This document shows positions 21,408 through 31,420 of a stretch of 64,000 bases of DNA, in pieces (positions within the stretch are counted from its first letter, which is position 1; each line of letters starts with the position of its first letter). Both the position numbers and the translations under genes were made by a program. The stretch is from assembly GCF_030704535.1 (NCBI RefSeq), contig NC_081810.1:6520501-6584500 (forward strand), in the 5' to 3' direction. The notes beneath the pieces are model-generated. The model did no database searches and was not told the origin of the DNA. It saw nothing but the letters and a program-made list of their open reading frames with translations. This DNA is from Vitis vinifera (lineage: Eukaryota > Streptophyta > Magnoliopsida > Vitales > Vitaceae).

Positions 21408-22990
21408 GATTCTAAAATTAACTTCTACTCTATACGTATTTTTATTAATTCATCATGAGTACTAATACAAGATTACATAGTGTAGTTGCACTCTTATTGT
21501 GAATTTGATCTGATCATGTGCTAAAAGGAAAAAAAAAAAAAAACAAAACAAAAGTTTGAATGAACAAATAAAATTATGCGGCAACTACCTAGCTGCATAC
21601 CCACATTATCAAAGACATTCTAGAAAATTCTTTCCCACAATGCTGGGAATTAGAATGCCCAAGTTTTAAGATGAAAATCAAAGTCCCACAACTCTTATTG
21701 TAGTTCTTCTTCACTTGTAGATCCATGGACAAACTTGTTAAGTTTATCACACATATCCATTTTGTTCCAATACTAAAAGTAGAATCCCCAACCAACCCAA
21801 AAAGGAGAGCCCAAAAATAGTTCACATTCCCATCCAAACAAGCCAATTTTCTTGAGAAAATGTGAGTGAAAAAAGGCAAAAAACAAAACCAAATACAAAA
21901 TTAATCAAGACGATGTATAAATACCTGAGCAAGAAGCACATGGAAAACCGAATTCCCAACAACCAAAAAACTTGCACTAGTGAAGGTCTCAATGTCGACG
22001 AAGAGGAAAATGGCAATAGTGAGAAACACGGGGATGTTGACTACCACAATGACAAGAATAGGACTTTGAGCTCCTTTAGGAATATTCATGTACCTACAAC
22101 AACATTGATGACAATGATGACCACAGGGATCCAGAGTAGATGATGACAGCTAGGGTTTCGAATCATTTGGGGTTTTGGTGTATTCAATTCTTTAGAAAAA
22201 GAAAACTAATAGGAGAAATATTTTAATTATCAAACTTAGAATCCATTTTGCAAATTATATTTTCGATATAATTATATATTTTTTTTTGGAGATCAGTTAA
22301 GGGTATTTTCGGATTTATAGAATGTCAATATCCTTTATCTCATCTCAATTTGCAAGACTTTACTAGACTTTGGGCCCAATTACACGGGTTAGGACTTAGG
22401 GTCAACTTCCGAACCCATAGGGACATAAAGCACATTTCTCCAAAAAAAAAAAAAAAAAATTCTGGTGTTCCTGTACGGCAGGTGCAGATACATTTGTTTA
22501 CACTGGCCAGGTGTCATAAAGGAAGGGTATTTCTGTTATTTTTCAAGAAATGCAGGGGGGGTTTTGGTCGGCAAATTTGACCCAACTGACCAAGACTAGA
22601 TCCCTGCCTGTCCAAGAATTTTGGCTCCACGCCCGAACTATGCGTTTGGTTCCCGAGAATAAGAAAAGAAATAGAAAGGTGAATAAAAAATCATTAAAAA
22701 AAAGTAGGAATCAAAATCCTATTAAAAAAAAAAAAGATATAATTTGCTATTAAAAGAAAAAGGGTTATTTCTATAAATAAAATAATTAAGTTTTATTAAA
22801 TTCATGAACCCAAATTGGATCAAATAGAGTATTGTCCGTTGGGAGACTAGGAAAAGGAAAAAGGATTTTGTTTTTATTTTTTCAAACAATATAAACATAG
22901 CATTGTTGGATTTTAATTGGATGCCATAAAAGCATCAAAATCAAAAGAAATGAAAACAAGGTTGTACAACAGAGACAAATTAAGGAGTGG
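21406..22990. other. intergenic, no supported gene
   Basis: Several open frames at 21590-22140 read as hydrophobic on the minus strand, but no family is recognised and they have neither clear splice sites nor a start context. A further AT-rich stretch at 22640-22760 resembles half of the TATGTTTGGTTC MITE family. The last 70 bases are probably the COPT copy 4 3' UTR. Confidence 0.4.
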
Positions 22991-23512
22991 TCAGCAATTC
23001 AAAGGAGGAAGATCAGAGGCTTTCTCATAAGGCAACATCTCTGATGAATCCCTGAAAACCCTACTCCCAAAAAGCAAGAACCCAGTGGTATATCCAGCAA
23101 TGGCCACGAGGAACACCCCAACGTTGAAGGACATGACAGCAAGCATCACCAGATAGGCCAGACCAACCCTTAGCCCATACATAGCTGTTTGGAGAAGGCC
23201 AGCCACAAGCTTATTGGTGGTGGACTTGATGAATCTGGTGTGTGAGAGCCACTCCACAAGCATTGAAAGCCCAAACACCAGAGCCAAGGCCACCGCATAC
23301 ATCCCAGAGCTTTGCCCTGGCCAGCCTGAGAAGAAGATCTCTGTGCTCATTCCCCAGAAAAATGTCATGTGGGTCATCATTGTTTTGTCCATTTTCATAT
23401 CACCCATGGCTGTTCTGTTCATCACATCACCCATGGATGTGCTGTTCATCATATCACCCATGGCTGTACTGTTCATCATATCACCCATGGCTGTGCTGTT
23501 CATTGGCACCAT
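22991..23512 (-). CDS. COPT: COPT-type copper transporter, copy 4, with Met-repeat N-terminus
   Basis: Intronless Ctr/COPT protein of 173 residues, the most diverged copy of the cluster. The N-terminus is built from four tandem 9-residue units of the form MNSTAMGDM (residues about 4-39), which supply paired methionines for Cu(I) capture, then MKMDKTMMTHMTFFWG. The helices are MYAVALALVFGLSMLVEW, the MxxxM filter (MLAVM) and GxxxG (GYTTG). The tail ends SDLPPLNC, keeping the terminal cysteine. Six GTAC cores lie within 300 bases upstream of the start, suggesting copper-deficiency induction through an SPL7-type factor. Confidence 0.95.
   Translation of the reverse strand: MVPMNSTAMGDMMNSTAMGDMMNSTSMGDVMNRTAMGDMKMDKTMMTHMTFFWGMSTEIFFSGWPGQSSGMYAVALALVFGLSMLVEWLSHTRFIKSTTNKLVAGLLQTAMYGLRVGLAYLVMLAVMSFNVGVFLVAIAGYTTGFLLFGSRVFRDSSEMLPYEKASDLPPLNC
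23400..23505 (-). repeat. 27-bp in-frame tandem repeat in COPT copy 4
   Basis: Four consecutive units encode MNSTAMGDM, MNSTAMGDM, MNSTSMGDV and MNRTAMGDM. The period is 27 bases and near-identity at the DNA level implies recent slippage or unequal exchange. Allelic copy-number variation would change the number of methionines without breaking the frame. Confidence 0.9.
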
Positions 23513-23594
23513 GGTCTCTCTCTCTCTCTCTGTGTAGGAAAATTAGGAGAAATGGAGAATTATGTAGAAAAGGAGAAGGCTCCTTTGTGGGTGA

Positions 23595-23796
23595 TAGTAC
23601 ATGAAAGACTCCATTTTTGTACTACCACTTGCTGTGATGTTCTACTAATCTTCACAGGAAGGACAATGATATGAGTTTGGATTCTGGAAGGATGAGGCGT
23701 TCAAAATAAGGTTTGGAGTACAATATTTTCCTCATTTTGACTATGATGATATGGGAATAGAAGTACCCAGATGTTTGCATGTAGTACAATTGTACA
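23595..23796 (-). promoter_or_regulatory. GTAC-rich upstream region of COPT copy 4
   Basis: GTAC cores at 23597, 23619, 23718, 23763, 23784 and 23792, all within 300 bases upstream of the start codon. In DNA of this composition about one would be expected. Copper-response elements of plant copper-deficiency genes have this core. Function is inferred, not shown. Confidence 0.5.
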
Positions 23797-23825
23797 AGCA
23801 CACAGCCATCACCCTTTGAGGGGAA

Positions 23826-24805
23826 TTTTCTAAATAGTACGATAATTTTAAAAAGTTATGCTTAAATTATTGTAGCTGAAGAAGTTATTACAAATATATG
23901 GTAGTTTTTGCCACCTAGGAAAGAGAAGAGAGGGTGAACGGATAAATTTTTTTAAAACCAAAATCATCTTTTCAAATTTCAAAAGGCGAAATCGTCTTTT
24001 CAAAAGACAATTTTAAAAAAATTTCAAAAGGGAACTCGTCTTTTGAAGAGACCAATTCCATGAAAAAAAATATATATATTTTTTTAAAAAAATTCCCCAT
24101 TTAAAAAAAAAATTCCTTAACGGAACTCATCTCTTCAAGAGACGAGTTCTATGAAAAAAAAATATATATTTTTTATAAAAAAAATTCTCAAATTAAAAAA
24201 AAAAAATAACAATTCCTCAAGGGAACTCGTCTCTTCAAGAGACGAGTTCCATGAAAATATATATATATATATTAAAAAATTCCCAAATTATAAAATAAAA
24301 TAAAATAAAACAATTCCTCAAGGTAACTCGTCTCTTTTTTTTAAAAAAAGTTTCTCAAATTATTAAAAAAAAAAAATTCCTCAAGGGAAAAAAAAGAAAA
24401 TTCCTCAAGGAACTCGTCTCTTCAAGAGACGAGTTCCCATGGAAAAAAATATATATATTTTTAAAAAAAAAGTTCCTAAATTAAAAAAAAAAAAAAAATA
24501 TTCTGAAGAGACAAGTTCCACGAAAAAAAAAATAATGGAAACCTTTCTCCAAATAAAATGGGAAACCGTCTTGAAAGCTGTATCCTACACGTTGGTGGAA
24601 CACACTAGGCGGGCAGGGATTGGTCGAAGAATGGGAAAATTTCCGAACAGCACATCTTTGCTAAGACTCTGAACAATCATTATTCTACGGCCAGAAATGA
24701 GTGCCAGCACTGCGCGGACGTGGAATTAAAAAAAAAAATTTACTGTCTCCAAACCCACCAATCATTGGAGACTTTGCAAAAGCCAAACAATCGAACATCT
24801 CTATA

Positions 24806-24858
<53 letters not shown>

Positions 24859-25727
24859 TCTCTCTAGACGCTTCACTTTTCAGAGCCAAACACCAATTAA
24901 TTTTCTTTATGATTCTCAGCTTCTCTCGCTCCGATTTTCAGTTTGTTTTATTTGTGGAAGTGGTGTTGGATCCCAATTATATAAAATATTCCCAAAAAAT
25001 TCCCTTGGGGAATTATTATTATTATTATTTTTAATAATTTAGGAATTTTTAAAAAATATATATATTTTTTTTCATATGAACTCGTCTCTTCAAGAGACGA
25101 GTTCCATAGAGGTATTGTTTTTTTTATATTTGGAAATTTTTTTAAAAAAATATATTTTTTTTTTCATGGGAACTCGTCTCCTCAGGAAACGAGTTCCCTT
25201 AAGGAATTGTTTTTTTTTTTTCTTTTTTTAATAATTTGAAAATTTTTAAAAAAATATATATATATATTTTTTTTCAGGGAACTCGTTTATTGAAGAGACG
25301 AGTTCCTTAAAGAATTTTTTTTCCATTTCCCTTGAGGAATTGTTATTTTTTTTTTTTTAATTTGAAAATTTTTTTAAAAAATATATATATATTTTTATTT
25401 TCAAGGAACTCGTCTCGTTCCTTTGAGTAAATGGATAATTTTTTTAAAAAAATATATAGTTTTTTTTTCATGGAAGTCGTCTCTTGAAGAGACGACTTCT
25501 CTTTTGAAATTTTTTTAAAATCGTCTTTTGAACAGACGATTTCGCCTTTTGAAATTTGAAAATATGATTTTGATTTAAAAAAAAAATTATCCGTTCATCC
25601 TCTTTCCTCTCTCCTCTCTCCTATCTTTTCTTTTCTAGTTGATAAAAACTATCATATATTTATAATAATTTCTTTTACTACAATAATTTAAACATAATTT
25701 TTTTAAATTATCATGCTATTGAGAAAA
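23826..25727. mobile_element. 1.9-kb foldback element made of repeated small palindromes
   Basis: Left (from TTTTCTAAATAGTACGATAA) and right ends are long imperfect inverted repeats: about 200 bases at each end pair, including TTAAATTATTGTAG, GAACGGATAA and TTTCAAAAGGCGAAATCGTC. Inside each arm the palindrome GGAACTCGTCTCTTCAAGAGACGAGTTCC (29 bases; half-site GGAACTCGTCTC) recurs with variants at about 24027, 24122, 24227, 24411, 25077, 25167, 25277 and 25463, separated by A/T runs. The centre (about 24535-25010) is not repetitive. No transposase and no clear target duplication were found, so the superfamily is open. Confidence 0.85.
24807..24856. repeat. (TA)n microsatellite in the foldback element
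   Basis: TA dinucleotide run of about 25 repeats within the unique centre of the foldback element, directly before a CTCTCTCT run. Confidence 0.93.
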
Positions 25728-25730
25728 GTA

Positions 25731-25966
25731 GAATGAGGTGGATAGACATAGGCAGAAGCTTGTAGAATTCACCGAACAGATGCCATTAAATTAATATAAA
25801 CGTCACTTTATGTCCTTTAATAATGTCAATCATGGAAAAGTATTTATGACACTGCACGCCAGAGCTTTGTAGAAGCTCCCATGCCCTGTGGAATGAGGTG
25901 GATAGACATAGCCAGAAGCTTGTAGAATTCACCGAACAGATGCCATTAAATTAATATAAACGTCAC
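25731..25966 (+). repeat. 76-bp direct repeat in the sHSP promoter
   Basis: 25731-25806 and 25891-25966 match at 75 of 76 positions by eye, starting GAATGAGGTGGATAGACATA and ending AATATAAACGTCAC. Each copy contains a run of alternating GAA/TTC-like pentamers (AGAAG CTTGT AGAAT TCACC GAAC), a heat-shock-element arrangement. The first copy abuts the right end of the foldback element. Confidence 0.9.
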
Positions 25967-25970
25967 CCAA

Positions 25971-26028
25971 AGAAACTTCAGGATGAATCCACCCTTAATC
26001 CATTACCCCCATCTCATCTTCTATAAAT
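25971..26028 (+). promoter_or_regulatory. heat-shock element and TATA box of the sHSP gene
   Basis: AGAAACTTCA at 25971-25980 is a perfect nGAAnnTTCn element. TATAAAT at 26022-26028 is the likely TATA box, 84 bases before the start codon. With the GAA pentamer runs at about 25752-25776 and 25912-25936 this is a typical heat-inducible sHSP promoter bound by Hsf trimers. Confidence 0.75.
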
Positions 26029-26111
26029 TGGTTACCATCCCACACTCACTGCATCATCAATCGAAGAACTATCAGTAGTAGTGATCTTTGAGCTTGCTCT
26101 TTAATACCATT

Positions 26112-26546
26112 ATGGCTTTGATTCCTCGTTTCTTTGGAAACCCAAGTGTTTCTGACCCATTTCCTCGTGAAATGTGGGACCCGCTCTTCGGCTCCGGTGA
26201 GGCATCATCCTTGGCCAATTTGCAGATTGATTGGAAGGAGACGCCTGAGGCTCATGTCTTCAAGGCAGACCTTCCTGGGCTGAAGAAAGAGGAGGTGAAA
26301 GTGGAGGTTGAAGAAGGGAGAGTGCTGAAGATAAGTGGGGAGAGAAGCATGGAGAAGGAGGACAAGAATGATAAGTGGCACCGCGTAGAGCGGAGCCATG
26401 GCAAGTTCCTGAGGAGTTTCAGGTTGCCGGAAAATGCTAAGGTGGATGCTGTGAAGGCTGCAATGGAGAATGGTGTTCTTACTGTTACTGTTCCTAAGAA
26501 GGAAGTGAAAAAACATGAGGTCAAGTCCATTGAGATCAGCGGTTGA
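26112..26546 (+). CDS. class I small heat-shock protein (17 kDa type)
   Basis: Intronless cytosolic class I sHSP of 144 residues, an ATP-independent holdase that keeps unfolding proteins soluble in large oligomers. The N-arm starts [10 protein letters not shown] and ends with the class I DPF/WDPLF motifs. The alpha-crystallin domain covers about residues 36-130, with consensus II ([20 protein letters not shown]), LKISGER, then consensus I ([20 protein letters not shown] followed by VTVPK). The C-tail ends KSIEISG with the IxI motif that docks onto neighbouring subunits. The ATG at 26112 is the natural start; an upstream in-frame TTG is not used. The promoter has heat-shock elements. Confidence 0.97.
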   Translation: MALIPRFFGNPSVSDPFPREMWDPLFGSGEASSLANLQIDWKETPEAHVFKADLPGLKKEEVKVEVEEGRVLKISGERSMEKEDKNDKWHRVERSHGKFLRSFRLPENAKVDAVKAAMENGVLTVTVPKKEVKKHEVKSIEISG

Positions 26547-26885
26547 GAAATTGAGACCATCATATCATATATCAGCGTGTTTTCTTGATGTTGAGTGCTT
26601 TGTTTTCATTTTCTTTTAATGGGCCTTCTGGCTTTTTCTTTCCTTTTATGTAAGGATGATGAGTCTTTGTCTGTCCTATCTATGAAGAATGAAGAATGAG
26701 TACATTTCTACTCGTTTCCATTTGCAAATTCAATGAACTTCCACATATCATATCACTCTTCAGTCTGCTCCAATCAAAGGGGCTTGCCACTAATTTAATC
26801 TAACCCATCATTTTAGGCGTATATAGATAATAGAGATCTGTATTGAGAGAGAGGATCTCAAGACCCAACACTTCCACGTGGAGAG

Positions 26886-26923
26886 ATGCCAAGGAGGGTG
26901 GTGCTAGTTCCTTGTCCATTCTG
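26886..26923 (+). pseudogene. orphan 5' fragment of a UGT gene
   Basis: The sequence reads [12 protein letters not shown] and then breaks, matching the first 12 codons of the complete UGT that starts at 27688. About 25 bases upstream also match (CTTCCACG.. then GAGAGATGCC), so a short 5' leader was copied with it. No further UGT sequence follows. It is a duplicated and truncated gene start. Confidence 0.8.
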
Positions 26924-27687
26924 TAGTTGATAGAGCCTTGGCCTGTATGCGGGCAGAAGGTCATATCCCCCTACAAAATCAGTTTCTGCAAGAGTATGTT
27001 TAATTTAGCAATTAGCACATAATTTTTGTTTAAAAACTTCTGTTTGTATTGTGAATTATTAACTTTTCATTCGACCGGTTTGATGATTAGTGTCATAAGA
27101 AATCTAGATCGTCACGGAGTATACTAACACTCCAGAATTCAATAGAAGGGCATTTTTCTTAGTGCAACAAGAGTTTTACATCCTAACACAATTGCTGGAA
27201 TTATCAATAAGAAAAAGGAAATGGGCTTCCATACCAGAAGCAGTCTCCGTAAAAGTATACCTTCAATGATAGTAATGCTTAGAGAAAGGACAGGACAGGT
27301 CAGTCATCTATGAATAGTTGCGTCAAGTACGTATGTTCGGATTCCCTCCAAAGAAAAAAACAAAAAGTTTATGATCGGTCTTTCTATCTATAAAGTATTA
27401 AAAAAATTCAACTGTATCTATTTGTCCATATACTATAGGGCTGTGATACCACTTACCAGCCTTTGAAGGGCTTGTTACTATATACTCTGTAGTAATAATA
27501 TATACAATGGCTTCATTGACTGGCATTGTTCTTCTGTATGTCTTCTTCAGCCCTAGCCTCTCCCCAGATCTCTCTTACTTCAGCCTCTAAGGTTCACAAC
27601 TTTGTCCCAGTGGGATTAAGAGTTCTGCAGCTGATTTTTCTTTAGAAAGTGAAAGAATCTCACCTCTCAACTCTTCCACGAAGAGAG

Positions 27688-29473
27688 ATGCCGAGGAGAG
27701 TGGTACTTGTTCCATGTCCATTCCAAGGCCACATAAATCCCATGCTTCAGCTGGGAGCAATACTCCATTCAAGGGGCTTTTCCATCACAGTTGCTCACAC
27801 CCAATACAACTCTCCTGATCCCTCCAACCACCCTGATTTCAGCTTCCTCCCCATTCCGGACGGCTTATCTGATGGCCAAAACTTTGCCAGTCTATTAAAT
27901 CTTGTACTGGCTGCTAATGTCAACTGTGAATCTCCTCTCCGGGAATGCCTGGCAGAAAAACAAGAACAGCATGGCGACATCGCTTGTATAATCCATGATA
28001 TCACCATGTACTTCGCTGAGGCTGTGGCTAACCATTTGAAAGTTCCAAGCATCAACCTCGTCACTAGCAATGTTTCCACTACCATAGCTCACAATGCCTT
28101 TCCTAGCCTCCTGGAAAAAGGTCACATTCCCCTGCAAGGTTAGTACTGCAGAAAGGCTTTTTTGCTTGGTTAAGCTTCAAATCAGCAGTTAGGATCATCT
28201 TCTTGCCAAAAAAAATTTGGGGTTTTTCTGCAAGTTCCCTAATCTTATCACATCAATAAGAATCAAGCTGATAGTTTCATCAATCCAGTTTAATTTTTGG
28301 TGCATATGATAAACAAAGTTGGTCTTGATATTGTATGGTACTAATTCAGGAAAGGTTTAGAACAAACACGAGGATTTTGTGGATTTGAGACTGTGGGGCC
28401 CCAAGAATCAAACCTACACAAAGGAACCAGTGTCTGTTCCCTTGATTTCAAAAATCCCCTGTTTTGTATGCTCTGTAAAGATTGATTATTCAGCATTGAA
28501 TTCACTTTAAGAGATCACACACTTCACCATAGCCTTCCCTGCTCTTTGAACCATGGAATTATGGATACTGAATGGTATTATACTATGGATTGCAGGCTCT
28601 ACCCTACATGATCCAGTGCCTGAGCTTCATCCCCTCAGATTCAAGGATCTTCCCATCTCCCGTTTGGGAGACTTGGAAGCTTTCTTCCAGATACTAGTTA
28701 ATATGTACAAAAAGAAATTTTCTTCACCCATCATTTGGAACACCATGGACTGCCTTGAACAATCCTCATTAACACAGCGACAACAACAGCTCCAGGTCCC
28801 ATTCTTCCCAATAGGCCCTCTCCATAAACTTGCTCCACCCTCCTCAAGTAGCTTGCTCGAAGAGGATAGTAGCTGCATCACATGGCTTGATAAGCATTCT
28901 CCTAAGTCAGTCATCTATGTTAGCTGGGGGAGCTTGGCATGCATGGATGCCAAGGACCTAGCTGAGGTTGCTTGGGGCCTGGCCAACAGCAACCAGCCTT
29001 TCTTGTGGGTGGTTCGACCCGGCTCGGTCCGCGGCTCACAGTGGATAGAGCAGCTGCCGGAGACCTTCATGGACACAGTTGGAGAAAGATGCCACATTGT
29101 GAAATGGGCACCCCAGAAGGAAGTGTTGGGGCACCGAGCAGTTGGAGGGTTTTGGAGCCATTGTGGCTGGAACTCAACACTGGAAAGCATCTCCGAAGGG
29201 GTTCCAATGATCTGCAGGCCTTATTCAGGGGACCAAAGGGTGAACACAAGGTATATAAGCCATGTTTGGAAGGTGGGATTGGAGTTGGAGAGTGATGAGT
29301 TAGAGAGGGTGGAGATAGAAAGAGCTGTGAGAAGGCTGATGGTAGATGGAGAAGGGGAGGAGATGAGGCAGAGGGCAATGGAACTGAAGGAGAAGGTTGA
29401 TATTTGTACAAGTGAAGGTGGTTCTTCCAACAGAGCCTTGAAGGAGCTGGTGGAGTATATCTCTTCATTCTAG
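27688..29473 (+). CDS. UDP-glycosyltransferase, UGT76-like
   Basis: Family 1 UGT of 442 residues that transfers a sugar from a UDP-sugar to a small hydrophobic acceptor in the cytosol. Exon 1 is 27688-28138 and exon 2 is 28596-29473; the donor is GTTAGT and the phase is consistent. The N-domain has the catalytic His15 in QGHINPML and the partner Asp104 in CIIHD. The C-domain holds the PSPG box at about 321-364: [30 protein letters not shown], ending DQ. The terminal Gln favours UDP-glucose. Similarity in start ([11 protein letters not shown]) and intron position suggests the UGT76 group. The acceptor cannot be read from sequence. It stands alone except for the orphan 5' fragment 0.8 kb upstream. 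Confidence 0.94.
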
Positions 29474-29740
29474 TCAGAGTTGTGTACAACCAAACTCAAA
29501 GAACAGGCTGAAAAACATAGCATGTGTTTTTGTTTTTATCAGTGGTGATGGGGATTTGCTTTTGCTCTCTGCCATCAATTTTCATCACTAAGCATAGGCT
29601 GATCCTGTGGAAATCAAATTCCAAATTTTAATGCATCTCATAATTAAAAAAAAATTGGCATAATTTATAACGAGTTTCAATTAATGCAACTTAGAGTTGG
29701 TTCGAGAGTATATACGTAACATTTCTTACAAACATTAGGG

Positions 29741-30058
29741 TTATGTTTGGTTCGGAAAGTGCCTGAAAAAGAAAAAAAAAATGTTGTAAAAAAATACTTT
29801 TTTCATATTTAGTTTTATAGTGAAAAATGCAAAACAAAGTCAAATACAATTAAAATTATTTAAAAAAAATTGTAGATTTTTAAATTATTTATTTTTATAA
29901 AGAATAAATAAATAAGTAAAAAAAAATTAAGTAATGTATAAAAATAATTTATTTTCTTTAAATTTACTTTTTATTTTTTTTATTTTTCTTTACTTTTACT
30001 TTTTTTCTTTATTTTCTTTCCCTATATTTTCCTTCAAATTTTTCGAGAACTAAACATA
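29741..30058. mobile_element. AT-rich MITE, TATGTTTGGTTC family
   Basis: The left end TTATGTTTGGTTCGGAAA pairs with the right end TTTCGAGAACTAAACATA. The interior is AT-rich with a characteristic TTAAATTATTTATTTTTATA stretch also seen at 10651-10927 and in decayed form at 7740-8165. No coding capacity, and the target duplication is not evident. Confidence 0.6.
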
Positions 30059-30317
30059 CTCCGGTGTTTAGCAAATTTTTAAAAATCACTTTTAAAAATT
30101 AGGAGAATTACAAGTAACAATCACTTTGTATCATGTTTATGTTATATACTATATTATCATAAACACTATCAAAACACATATTTTAGTTTGTAAAATAAAC
30201 TTTATGCGAAAATAATTATTTTAGAAAATCAATCTACATGCATAAAACATAATAGATGCATGCACTAGAAAGATGAGAAAACAATAATTTTATTTTTGCA
30301 TTGATTAATTATGTCGA

Positions 30318-30575
30318 CAACACTTCAAATGTGAGTTTAAATAACCTTATGAATTTTTTTTCGAGATGTTCAATTCATTAATCTCATATACTAGATGAGT
30401 CGATCTTGTAGTATATATTATTGTAAGCAAAACAATAAAAAACATAAGATGGAGAGTGTCACTTGGGACTTTAACTTTATAACACTTCAAATGTGAGTTT
30501 AAATCACCTTATGAATTTTTTTTTCGACATCTTCAATTCATTAATCTCATATACTAGATGAGTCGATTGTGTAGT
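30318..30575. repeat. tandem duplication of about 160 bp, split by an insertion
   Basis: Unit 1 (about 30318-30480) runs from AACACTTCAAATGTGAGTTT to GACTTTAACTTTAT. Unit 2 begins at 30481 with the same words, reaches GTGTAGT at 30575, and resumes at 33543 with ATATATTATTGTAAGC, ending near 33612. The long LTR element occupies the gap in unit 2. Confidence 0.85.
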
Positions 30576-31385
30576 TGTAGACCCCAAAATTTGTCTTAAT
30601 TTTATTTTTATATTAATTTTGAACCCAGTTTTAAATTCCAATTATATATATTTTTTGGCTCACTCACCGTTTAATAATTTTTATTATTTTGTATATCATT
30701 TTATTTTATTTTATTACTAATACTTTTATTTTATTATTATTATTACTATTATTTTATTATTATTATTATTATTATATCTATTTTATTTTTATTTTTTATT
30801 TTTTTTCTTTTCTCTCTCATCTCTCCTCTCTCTTTCCTACTCCCCAACCACCCCACCCTCTTCTTCTCTCTCTTCCCATTCTTCCCACACAGCCGGCCCC
30901 CCCTCATTTTCCTTTACCCCCATTTTTATGTTTCTCCCCATTTTGCCCCCCATCTTTTTCCCTCAATTCCCAAGATTTTCCCCCCCATTTTTTCCGCCTC
31001 TCTTCTCGCTCCTTTTTCCTCTTTTCCATCCTTTCTCTGCCGCCCCCCTCCGTTCTTCTACTCTCTTTTCTCCACCGAAGACACACATGGCCCATGGATT
31101 TTATTTTTTTTTTTTTTCTCTCCATTTTTTTCCTTCTCTCTCCCCACACTCCACTTCCCTTCCCGGCCGGCCACACACCCCCGCTCTCATCTTCCCTCTT
31201 CTCTCTCTTCTCATTTCTCCCTTTGGATTTTGTTTTTTTTTTCTTTTCTTTTCCATTTTTTTTAGGTGGCCGAGCCACCCATTTCCTCTTCTCCTTCCCT
31301 CATTTTTTTTTCTCCATTTTTTCTCTCGCTCGGTGGCATGACGCGGGTCGGCAACCCCCTTCCCATTTTTTCATTATTATTATTA

Positions 31386-31420
<35 letters not shown>

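Noticed and set aside
21589-22143. Overlapping open frames, hydrophobic on the minus strand
   Set aside because: No family signature, no convincing splice sites or start context, and frames on both strands overlap. Possibly a decayed gene fragment, but not supported.
24439-25042. Open frames across the foldback centre
   Set aside because: They run through TA and A/T repeats and translate to Ile-Tyr alternation; no protein is indicated.
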